Positions 54,358 to 64,000 of a stretch of 64,000 nt of DNA are shown piece after piece. The notes under the pieces were generated by a model. That model made no database searches and was not told the DNA's origin. It worked only from the letters and a program-made list of their open reading frames with translations. Every line of letters starts with the position of its first letter. Within the stretch, counting starts at the first letter, position 1. Position numbers and translations under genes: made by a program. The DNA lies in the NCBI GenBank assembly GCA_032622095.1, contig CP136061.1, positions 54,631,762-54,695,761 of the forward strand, written 5' to 3'. The DNA comes from Siphonodentalium dalli (taxonomy: Eukaryota; Mollusca; Scaphopoda; Gadilida; Siphonodentaliidae).

Positions 54358-54824
54358 TAGCAATTTTGCACCCTTTCTCTTTGATGGCATTTCCTGGTTT
54401 TCCAGCAAAGTGCGATTCTGTCATTTAACTAGTAAATGTTACTCATGGAATTGGTCAATTAATTCTTTTTTCAATTGATAGGGACCAGTCCAATCTATTC
54501 CATATTAGATCGACCTTTGGAATCTCTAAGGATCTATCAGCATGGATGAAACATTAACAAACGTATGGTATCATTGATCGTACTGGTTTGTGTTTGCCCC
54601 AGATAGATTCTGAGAGCCTCTATATCTCCTATCCTATATCCCGAGTATATATTTCTAGATCAGTGGAATATTTAACACAAGGATATTCAATAACCCTGTT
54701 TACTTCTAGTACAAATACAAATATATTCATGTTGGCGAGAGTCGAGAGATCTCTGGTCCGTAATACTGAATAAATTCATATTGGTCTCGTGAAATCACTA
54801 GTTAATTATAGTATTTTGACATTT
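54358..54824. other. Unassigned stretch
   Basis: A short open frame at 54588-54773 is unsupported. No repeat recognised. Confidence 0.35.
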
Positions 54825-55626
54825 AACCCTTCAAAAACTGGAAATTTATTTTTGTGCTGTTACTTGATGCGAAAGAATATAAATTTTATATATAAAGTCT
54901 GAAAAACAACTGTCATCAGCAAGTGCATGAAATATAGAATGACTGTTGTTATTTTCATTATTAATAACCATCCAATAATGAGATTTTGCATATCAAAACC
55001 ATTATGTAGACACTGCTGTTGCAATGGAATTACCAATAAAAGTCCAATTAATTAGTTCAGACCTATCATTCATGCTGGTTACAGGCAACTAATTCATTTC
55101 CCATAGGCAAAGTCATAGAGTTAAGCCATACCCAGGATTCATTACGTAATTGTACCAGTCTTGAGTCATTGTGATTAAAACTCCACGTCGGACATAACTT
55201 GGCAAAAAAGAAATTGTGCCAAACCATACTTATTTCTGGAAATATATTGGCAGTTCCACAACTACCCCCTTTTTGCAAAAAAATTCACAAAAGTAAAATA
55301 CCCCCAACGCCTCCCCAATTTGGCTTCCAGATTAGATGCTTAGCGAACAACCCCACGCTAATGGTTAAGCATTTAATATTGCCTATGAATTTCTTTTTCG
55401 TTTATATTAATATTGCCTATGAATTTCTTTTTCCATTTATATTGAACAATCTAACAATATTATAAATCATACAGCTGCCAGAAGTTTTTTAATGCTGACT
55501 AGTTTCCCTACATAAATGCCAAGGGGCATCATAAATGTCAATGAATTAGTTGCTTGTAGGTTACAAACAACTAATCATTTTCGACAGGCGACAGTGTTAA
55601 CAATAAGTCCTGCCAGCAATGGGTTA
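54825..55626. mobile_element. Possible TTAA-flanked element, weakly supported
   Basis: TTAACCCTTCAAAAACTGG at the left and CCAGCAATGGGTTAA at the right could be diverged inverted ends. Two 'ttgcctatgaatttcttttt' units repeat in tandem at 55377-55440. No coding frame. Confidence 0.3.
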
Positions 55627-56431
55627 AGCCTCTTTGAACTGTAATGGGTCAATTTTCCCTTAGAATGTCATCAGATACATGTGGTCAGTGACAACAAACG
55701 CTTCCTTTTTGGTATTTTTCAAAGATAATCAAGCAATCAGCAGCCAGATTTTTTTTTATGCTGACTCGAGTTTCCCTAATTCCTACAAAAACTCAAGAAA
55801 CGTAACCCTATAATTAGTGGCATGTAACCTGTAACCTACAGACGGACAGCATGAAGAATTAAGCTGTCATCCTTGTTTATTGAACATCGGTCCAGACAGT
55901 CACCATGATGTATTATGGGAACTGTCTGTCACCAAAATTAGGATCAAATATTTATATCGGGGGAAACTGATGGCCATTCTTTATATTTCCTTTGCATATT
56001 CCATTTGCTTAATTATCCCTTTTATATCTTTGATAGTCCGTCTGTCTGTCTGCTGATTAGGCAGACAGACAGCTACCACTGTGAAAAGCTATTGCTTAGC
56101 TAGATCGACAGCCACATCCACGAAGTCCAGACATCCAATACTATGAATCTATATGGAAATGCCGCAGGTCCTGACATTTATTGTGGACCTATCTTGTCAT
56201 TTGTCAGAGAGCACTTACAACTTACAAATTTAAATTTGTTTCCATGGGCTATTTACTTTGAACATGTATTATCTCGTCGTATGTTTATATATCCCTCTAA
56301 TCATCTCCACTGAAAAAACAGCAAGGGCTTCCAGTGGCTCAGTTGGAAAGTACCTTATTCATCAAACTGTCATAAGTTAATAACAATCAGATTACCATTC
56401 ATTATTATTGGAACACATAGCCGTTGTATAG
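55627..56431. other. Mostly unique stretch
   Basis: 'agccagatttttttttatgc' (about 55743) repeats a motif of 55477-55520. A small (GTCT)n hairpin lies at 56037-56075. No exon recognised. Confidence 0.35.
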
Positions 56432-56632
56432 TTAACACTTCCATGACTCGAGTTTCCTGAAATTGTGCGAAAACCCTGTGCCAATGCATTCATTCTCTTA
56501 TATATGCGAGTCTCCCATAAGAAGCCTTGCAATGTATAAAGATAATACAATTTGGCCTCACAATATTTACCTTGACCTAGCTTGTAAGCCAGAGAGCATT
56601 CTCTTATATGGGAGACTCGCATATATAAGAGA
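56432..56632. mobile_element. Family D element, copy 6 (joined to family B)
   Basis: TTAA at 56432, 'cacttccatgactcgagttt', then two hairpins. Its right end merges at 'aagagaatgaggtcc' into a family B arm without the D terminus. Confidence 0.7.
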
Positions 56633-56748
56633 ATGAGGTCCCCATAGGCAAATTTGATTATGCTAGCCAACTTTGTGGGTTAGCGTCACTAAATTCACCC
56701 TGTGGGGACCTCATTCTGCAAATGGCGAACTCATATCTGCAGCCTTGA
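56633..56748. mobile_element. Family B fragment, copy 12
   Basis: One hairpin ('gaggtccccataggcaaatt' to 'ctgtggggacctcattctgc') and a right end 'ctgcagccttg'. The junction with the D copy at 'gaatgagg' may be an exchange at shared 'gagaatga' sequence. Confidence 0.7.
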
Positions 56749-56816
56749 ATGTTAAACTAAATTACGAACATTTACATTGTCATGCAAATTATCCCAACAG
56801 CTTCCGACCGAAATGC

Positions 56817-56925
56817 TGTTAATATAGGACTGAATTGCCGTTAATATAGGACTGAATCACCATTAATATAGGACCGAATCGCCATTAATATAGGACCGAA
56901 TCGCCGTTAATATAGGACACAATTG
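56817..56925 (+). repeat. 22-bp minisatellite, 5 units
   Basis: Units of 'ccgttaatataggaccgaatc' type, 22 bp. Same period as the 20.3-kb array but unrelated in sequence. Confidence 0.92.
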
Positions 56926-57084
56926 TGCAGGCTTATCAAATTCATCATAGTAAATTGATTCTCCAAACATTTGCATGGTTTATAGTCATGCTGTCATTAT
57001 AGATGTCTTTATAGAAATCGACAGTTGACTTATTGTACGCCAAAACGGGACGTATTATCTTATTGGTCGACCCTCCATTTGCAT

Positions 57085-57275
57085 TTTTTGGTTTCTGGAT
57101 GATAACTTTAGTAGGTGTGAACTGAATGGAGTGAAATTTGGTATGTGGGTTTATAGCACAAAATACAGGTCAAGTTCGAATTTGGGTTCCGCCCGCCAAA
57201 TTTCACCAGAGTTATGGCCCTTTGTTGAAAATACCACAGGCATATTTTGCCACGCCTTAGCGATGCTCTTGTTCT
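57085..57275 (+). repeat. Family I single unit
   Basis: 'tctggatgataactttagta', 'aggtcaagttcgaatttggg' and 'accagagttatggcccttt', ending 'gatgctcttgtt'. Close to 38645-38850. The minus frame at 57108-57311 is this unit. Confidence 0.8.
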
Positions 57276-57604
57276 AATTTCTACAGCAATCAATTTATGT
57301 AGGTGTGCCATGGCTTTAATTTGGAATCATGATATAATTATTTACAAAAATGCTCATTTCTCACCTTGAAGCGAACAAAGTACAGCAATGTTTCAAGGTG
57401 GTGATAACATCGCATGGTATAGGGGCAGACTTCCGGTTTAGTGACATGGTATAGCCTCATACCAGGTCAGTATTTTTGACCTCTGATTGGTTGATTAAAT
57501 ATGAGACATGGTAAATGCTCATATCCGGTGTATTATTTCCACTGCAATGACTTGAATTTGTAGATAATTTTGCCATTTTCAGTTGAATTCCAGTTATTTA
57601 TATA
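57276..57604. other. Unassigned stretch
   Basis: No repeat family or exon recognised. Confidence 0.35.
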
Positions 57605-57960
57605 TAGGATGTTCAGCTAATAAGTTCAACTGATAGCTTTAGGATGTCTGCTGAATATCTGAACATACCGTAATGCCCTAAGTAATCGACTCCTTAATCA
57701 CAGCAGAATTATGGGTAACTTTTCAGGATTTATGGCTTGTTGCCATTCATCGGAAAGCTCTCCCCGAGAGCTTTCCGATGAATGCCAACAAGCCATATTT
57801 CTGACTAAATACTGAAAAGTTACCCATAATTCTGCTGTGGTTAGAGAGTCGATTAATTAGAGCATTACTGTACCTGAACATAATCTGAACTCCCCAGTAT
57901 ATGAAGAACACATCATTCCAATGTGTACTTTCAGAACAGAAATGTTGAATCCATTCAATG
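57605..57960 (+). repeat. Family C copy 8, split by a family A element
   Basis: 'ggatgttcagctaataagtt' before, and 'tcattccaatgtgtacttt' with 'gaatccattcaatg' after, the nested foldback at 57669-57870. A family B element follows directly. Confidence 0.65.
57669..57870. mobile_element. Family A foldback MITE, copy 16
   Basis: TA flanks. The outer tips differ (AAGTAATC on the left, the complement of CTCTAATTAATC on the right). Confidence 0.88.
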
Positions 57961-58263
57961 CTGAGTTTAGTGTGCCTGTCATTTACAGAATGAGGTCCCC
58001 GGAGGGTGAATTTAGTGACGCTATCCCCCATAGCAGGCTAGCATCACTAAATTCACCCTCTGCTTAGGCCTCATCTTCTCTGGAAAGTTTCTTTATTACC
58101 GTATCAAATTTCTTTAGAAACTTCTTCACAGAGATTCTATTTCTATTTCCCAAACTGGCAGACGACACATTGCATAAACGAGGTTCCATATGTTGCATAG
58201 CGTCACTAAATTCACCCTCTGGGTGACCTCATTCTGCAAATGACAGGCACACTATAAACTCAG
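57961..58263. mobile_element. Family B element, copy 13
   Basis: Left 'ctgagtttagtgtgcctgtc', a complete hairpin, the body ('ggcagacgacacattgcata'), half of a second hairpin, and right 'gacaggcacactataaactc'. The same TIR variant (GAGTTTAGTGTGCC) is found in copy 2, so the family has at least two subfamilies. Confidence 0.8.
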
Positions 58264-58591
58264 GTTTAAATCCATTTAGCAGTTAAAAGGTTAAATAATT
58301 CTGCTTTGCTAATGACTGGATTGCATTGATTTTTTCATGAGATTAAAGTTTGAAGATGAAACAGCTCCCTGGAGAATTCTTTAAAAACTCCTGAAACTAT
58401 TCTCGGCTGTTCATTGTCATAAACTAGACAACTGTTAGCACTGTTTGTCATCACAAATCTCATGAGATATTCTATGACACAAGAAAAAGTGCCACTGCGG
58501 AGATCTCCATTAACTGCCTTTAACCTATATGTACCACAGGACCTGGGGGGAAAATACCATAAGCTAAACCACTAATTTACAAATAACACCC
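58264..58591. other. Unassigned stretch before the satellite
   Basis: Nothing recognised. Confidence 0.35.
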
Positions 58592-59370
58592 CTACTGGTA
58601 TACCAATATCACAGACCCTGGGCCAAAACATACCAATATACACTAAACCACTGGTATACTAGTACCAATAGCACAAGCCCCTGGGGAATCAGAACATACC
58701 AATATACACTAAACTACTGGTATACTATAGTACCAATAGCACAAGCCCCTGGGGAACCAAAACATACCAATATCCACTAAACCACTGCATAGTATACCAA
58801 TATCACAGGCCCCTGGGGAATCAAAACATACCAATATACACTAAACCACTGCATGGTATACCAATATCACAGGCCCCTGGGGGATCAGAACATACCAATA
58901 TACACTAAACCACTGGTATACTAGTGATTTCACCAATATCACAGGCCCCTGGGGAATCAAAACATACCAATATACACTAAACCACTGCATGGTATACCAA
59001 TATCACAGGCCCCTGGGGAATCAAAACATACCAATATACACTAAACCACTGCATGGTATACCAATATCACAGGCCCCTGGGGGATCAGAACATACCAATA
59101 TACACTAAACCACTGGTATACTAGTGATTTCACCAATATCACAGGCCCCTGGGGAATCAAAACATACCAATATACACTAAACCACTGCATGGTATACCAA
59201 TATCACAGGCCCCTGGGGAATCAAAACATACCAATATACACTAAACCACTGCATGGTATACCAATATCACAGGCCCCTGGGGAATCAGAACATACCAATA
59301 TACACTAAACCACTGCATGCTATACCAATATCACAGGCCCCTGGGGGATCAGAACATACCAATATACACT
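58592..59370 (+). repeat. 64-bp satellite, left block
   Basis: About 12 units with 'ataccaatatcacaggcccc', 'tggggaatca' and 'ataccaatatacactaaacc'. Units vary more here (60-72 bp) than further right, as expected at an array edge. Confidence 0.95.
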
Positions 59371-60240
59371 AGACCCCGAAGCCACGACAAATAGTTTTCA
59401 TGGCTGGCTCAACCGATTTTCGTGGCTGGTTAGCTAGCTAAGCCGGCTCAGTCAAGACGTTCGTGGCTGACGAAATATGGCGGCTGAGCCGGCTGAGATG
59501 TTGTCATTCAGTGTATTCTCGTTTCCGAAATGTTCCTAATCCCCTGTTACCGGTTATAGACGCCGTTTTGTTTAGCGTTTGTGGTGAACCCGTAGAATTC
59601 CAGACCACACGTAATCTTTTGATGTTGGGCTTTCCATTATGGCGAAAATTCACGAAGGACTGGTATGGATATACTATGTAGTTTCCCATCTAATCGGTAT
59701 AAGTAGTTACATTTGGGACTGCTGTCGACTTCAGACGCTACCATCACTGCCATCTTGCGATATATGCATGCATCATTGAATGATGAACCCGATAGTAATG
59801 ATATATAATATTTCAAACTATTTTCTATTCTTATGTGTAATATATATTGACAAATGCCAGCGATGTCCGAGACTGGGTGTTGTCGATATAAACAATTCAT
59901 ATTTTAACCCTTTCAATACCGAATGGATGCGCCCATTCAGTTATACGAAAGCATGCATTGGGGTAGTCTATTCCACACTAAGGGGCCCGGTGTTCTGATA
60001 ACATAACAACCATGCCGTGTCCATGCGAGTATATGCCAATATTAGGAAATGCGGTTTAGTTCTTTGCGATTCACAGTACAGTTGTGCTTGACATACAAGT
60101 CCATGCACATGGCTCAGCCATTTTACAATTCTGGTGGCGGAGATTTTTAAATGTGGCTGGCGTTAGAGATAATATGGCTGGCGACGGCTTGTGGCCAATA
60201 TGGCTGGCGGCGGCGGCGTGCGATGGCGGCTTCGGGCTCT
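59371..60240. mobile_element. 870-bp element inserted in the satellite, with 10-bp target duplication
   Basis: Inverted tips AGACCCCGAAGCC and, from the right, AGAGCCCGAAGCC (12 of 13 match). The satellite sequence AATATACACT is present at 59361-59370 and again at 60241-60250, a perfect 10-bp duplication. Duplications of 9-11 bp are typical of Mutator-like elements, but in tandem DNA unequal exchange could mimic one. Several 'tggctggc' repeats lie near both ends. A short plus-strand frame at 59463-59681 (contains LLMLGFPLWRKFTKDWYG) has no recognised family. Confidence 0.75.
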
Positions 60241-63200
60241 AATATACACTAAACCACTGCATGGTATACCAATATCACAGGCCCCTGGGGAATCAAAACA
60301 TACCAATATCCACTAAACCACTGCATGGTATACCAATATCACAGGCCACTGGGGAATCAAAACATACCAATATACACTAAACCACTGGTATACCAATATC
60401 ACAGGCCCCTGGGGAATCAGAACATACCAATATCCACTAAATCACTGCATAGTATACCAATATCACAGGCCCCTGGGGAATCAAAACATACCAATATACA
60501 CTAAACCACTACATGGTATACCAATATCACAGGCCCCTGGGGAATCAGAACATACCAATATCCACTAAATCACTGCATGGTATACCAATATCACAGGCCC
60601 CTGGGGAATCAAAACATACCAATATCCACTAAACCACTGCATAGTATACCAATATCACAGGCCCCTGGGGAATCAAAACATACCAATATACACTAAATCA
60701 CTGCATAGTATACCAATATCACAGGCCCCTGGGGAATCAGAACATACCAATATCCACTAAACCACTGCATGGTATACCAATATCACAGGCCCCTGGGGAA
60801 TCAGAACATACCAATATACACTAAACCACTGGTATACCAATATCACAGGCCCCTGGGGAATCAAAACATACCAATATACACTAAACCACTGGTATACCAA
60901 TATCACAGACCCCTGGGGAATCAGAACATACCAATATGCACTAAACCACTGCATGGTATACCAATATCACAGACCCCTGGGGAATCAGAACATACCAATA
61001 TACACTAAATCACTGCATAGTATACCAATATCACAGGCCCCTGGGGAACCGAAACATACCAATATCCACTAAATCACTGCATGGTATACCAATATCACAG
61101 GCCCCTGGGGAATCAAAACATACCAATATACACTAAACCACTGGTATACCAATATCACAGACCCCTGGGGAATCAGAACATACCAATATACACTAAACCA
61201 CTGTATGGTATACCAATATCACAGGCCCCTGGGGAATCAGAACATACCAATATCCACTAAACCACTGCATGGTATACCAATATCACAGGCCCCTGGGGAA
61301 TCAAAACATACCAATATACACTAAATCACTGCATAGTATACCAATAGCACAAGCCCCTGGGGAACCAAAACATACCAATATACACTAAACCACTGCATGG
61401 TATACCAATATCACAGGCCCCTGGGGAATCAGAACATACCAATATACACTAAACCACTGCATGGTATACCAATATCACAGGCCCCTGGGGAATCAGAACA
61501 TACCAATATACACTAAATCACTGCATGGTATACCAATATCACAGGCCCCTGGGGAACCAAAACATACCAATATACACTAAACCACTGCATGGTATACCAA
61601 TATCACAGGCCCCTGGGGAACCAACACATACCAATATACACTAAACCACTGCATGGTATACCAATATCACAGGCCCCTGGGGAACCAAAACATACCAATA
61701 TACACTAAACCACTGCATGGTATACCAATATCACAGGCCCCTGGGGAATCAGAACATACCAATATCCACTAAACCACTGCATAGTATACCAATATCACAG
61801 GCCCCTGGGGAACCGAAACATACCAATATCCACTAAACCACTGCATAGTATACCAATATCACAGGCCCCTGGGGAACCAAAACATACCAATATACACTAA
61901 ACCACTGCATAGTATACCAATATCACAGGCCCCTGGGGAATCAGAACATACCAATATCCACTAAACCACTGCATAGTATACCAATATCACAGGCCCCTGG
62001 GGAATCAAAACATACCAATATACACTAAACCACTGCATAGTATACCAATATCACAGGCCCCTGGGGAATCAAAACATACCAATATACACTAAACCACTGC
62101 ATGGTATACCAATATCACAGGCCCCTGGGGAATCAAAACATACCAATATCCACTAAACCACTGCATAGTATACCAATATCACAGGCCCCTGGGGAATCAT
62201 AACATACCAATATCCACTAAACCACTGCATGGTATACCAATATCACAGGCCCCTGGGGAATCAAAACATACCAATATCCACTAAACCACTGCATAGTATA
62301 CCAATATCACAGGCCCCTGGGGAATCAAAACATACCAATATACACTAAACCACTGCATAGTATACCAATATCACAGGCCCCTGGGGAATCAAAACATACC
62401 AATATACACTAAACCACTGCATGGTATACCAATATCACAGGCCCCTGGGGAATCAAAACATACCAATATCCACTAAACCACTGCATGGTATACCAATATC
62501 ACAGGCCCCTGGGGAATCAGAACATACCAATATCCACTAAACCACTGCATGGTATACCAATATCACAGGCCCCTGGGGAATCAAAACATACCAATATCCA
62601 CTAAACCACTGCATAGTATACCAATATCACAGGCCCCTGGGGAATCAAAACATACCAATATACACTAAACCACTGCATAGTATACCAATATCACAGGCCC
62701 CTGGGGAATCAAAACATACCAATATACACTAAACCACTGCATGGCATACCAATATCACAGGCCCCTGGGGAATCAAAACATACCAATATCCACTAAACCA
62801 CTGCATAGTATACCAATATCACAGGCCCCTGGGGAATCAGAACATACCAATATCCACTAAACCACTGCATGGTATACCAATATCACAGGCCCCTGGGGAA
62901 TCAAAACATACCAATATCCACTAAACCACTGCATAGTATACCAATATCACAGGCCCCTGGGGAATCAAAACATACCAATATACACTAAACCACTGCATAG
63001 TATACCAATATCACAGGCCCCTGGGGAATCAAAACATACCAATATACACTAAACCACTGCATGGTATACCAATATCACAGGCCCCTGGGGAATCAAAACA
63101 TACCAATATCCACTAAACCACTGCATAGTATACCAATATCACAGGCCCCTGGGGAATCAGAACATACCAATATCCACTAAACCACTGCATGGTATACCAA

Positions 63201-64000
63201 TATCACAGGCCCCTGGGGAATCAGAACATACCAATATACACTAAACCACTGGTATACCAATATCACAGGCCCCTGGGGAATCAAAACATACCAATATACA
63301 CTAAACCACTGCATAGTATACCAATATCACAGGCCCCTGGGGAATCAAAACATACCAATATACACTAAACCACTGCATGGTATACCAATATCACAGGCCC
63401 CTGGGGAATCAAAACATACCAATATCCACTAAACCACTGCATGGTATACCAATATCACAGGCCCCTGGGGAATCAGAACATACCAATATCCACTAAACCA
63501 CTGCATGGTATACCAATATCACAGGCCCCTGGGGAATCAAAACATACCAATATCCACTAAACCACTGCATAGTATACCAATATCACAGGCCCCTGGGGAA
63601 TCAAAACATACCAATATACACTAAACCACTGCATAGTATACCAATATCACAGGCCCCTGGGGAATCAAAACATACCAATATACACTAAACCACTGCATGG
63701 CATACCAATATCACAGGCCCCTGGGGAATCAAAACATACCAATATCCACTAAACCACTGCATAGTATACCAATATCACAGGCCCCTGGGGAATCAGAACA
63801 TACCAATATCCACTAAACCACTGCATGGTATACCAATATCACAGGCCCCTGGGGAATCAAAACATACCAATATCCACTAAACCACTGCATAGTATACCAA
63901 TATCACAGGCCCCTGGGGAATCAAAACATACCAATATACACTAAACCACTGCATAGTATACCAATATCACAGGCCCCTGGGGAATCAAAACATACCAATA
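60241..64000 (+). repeat. 64-bp satellite, right block with higher-order structure, runs off the window
   Basis: About 59 units of 64 bp (some 60 bp, lacking GCAT). From about 61.9 kb the pattern of variant bases repeats every five units (320 bp) and, on a larger scale, every 15 units (956 bp). Each unit holds ATACCAATAT twice, 35 bp apart, so it probably arose from a shorter ancestor. Repeating peptides on either strand (20 residues per 60-bp unit) are a by-product of the period. Confidence 0.97.

Noticed and set aside
60757-61008. Frames on both strands encoding a repeated 20-residue peptide
   Set aside because: They exist only where adjacent units are 60 bp long and therefore keep frame. 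They are lost as soon as a 64-bp unit occurs.
1-64000. tRNA, rRNA or snRNA genes
   Set aside because: GTTCGAAT-type motifs occur only in the family I repeats, without an A-box at the right distance or a cloverleaf; no rRNA-like conserved stretch recognised.
1-64000. Reverse transcriptase, integrase or transposase coding regions
   Set aside because: No YxDD, DDE-type or other catalytic context was found in any frame long enough to read; the elements here appear non-autonomous.

Overview
This window looks like gene-poor, A+T-rich animal nuclear DNA. The best guess is a mollusc, probably a bivalve. The guess rests on repeats of a kind I associate with bivalve genomes: the block near 27.0 kb with an AGCTCACC...GGTGGAGCT header, a (GTCC)n run and a tandem body repeating 'agggccataact', and the blocks near 34.2, 38.7 and 57.1 kb repeating 'ggatgataact' and 'agagttatg'. 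The species is not determinable by eye. I see no rRNA, tRNA, CRISPR array, bacterial operon, reverse transcriptase or intact transposase. Almost every open frame is short and lies in a repeat.

The best protein-coding signal is four short plus-strand segments. Three (10344-10411, 14938-15002, 19870-19916) resemble one another in protein sequence: a start codon shortly after an in-frame stop, a core related to S-F-D-C-L/I, and a 5' splice site, all in phase 2. A fourth (48506-48629) is a clean internal exon between AG and GTAAGT, and its incoming phase fits all three. The simplest reading is a gene with several alternative first coding exons and a common second exon about 29-38 kb downstream, with the rest of its exons beyond the right edge. 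I do not recognise the protein.

Most of the remaining sequence is non-autonomous mobile elements and their remains. Family A is a 105-bp-arm foldback (CAGTAATGCCC..., flanked by TA), 16 copies. Family B (CAAGCCTTGAAATAG...) makes 8-bp target duplications, at least four readable. Three larger hAT-type elements (28900-30170, 43805-44871, 52322-53504) start CAGRG and have perfect 8-bp duplications. There is a Harbinger-type insertion nested inside one of them, several TTAA-flanked elements, an 870-bp element with a perfect 10-bp duplication inside a satellite, and an 898-bp element with CACAG ends and a 5-bp duplication.

Tandem repeats form the last layer: a 22-bp minisatellite (20347-21118), a 160-bp repeat with an A-B-B order (21994-24152), and a 64-bp satellite running from 58592 off the right end, with nested 320-bp and about 956-bp higher-order periods. 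Layout: 0-9 kb repeat mosaic; 9-20 kb comparatively unique, with the three candidate first exons; 20-24 kb tandem repeats; 24-48 kb dense nested elements; 48.5 kb the internal exon; 49-58 kb mixed unique and mobile DNA; 58.6-64 kb satellite.
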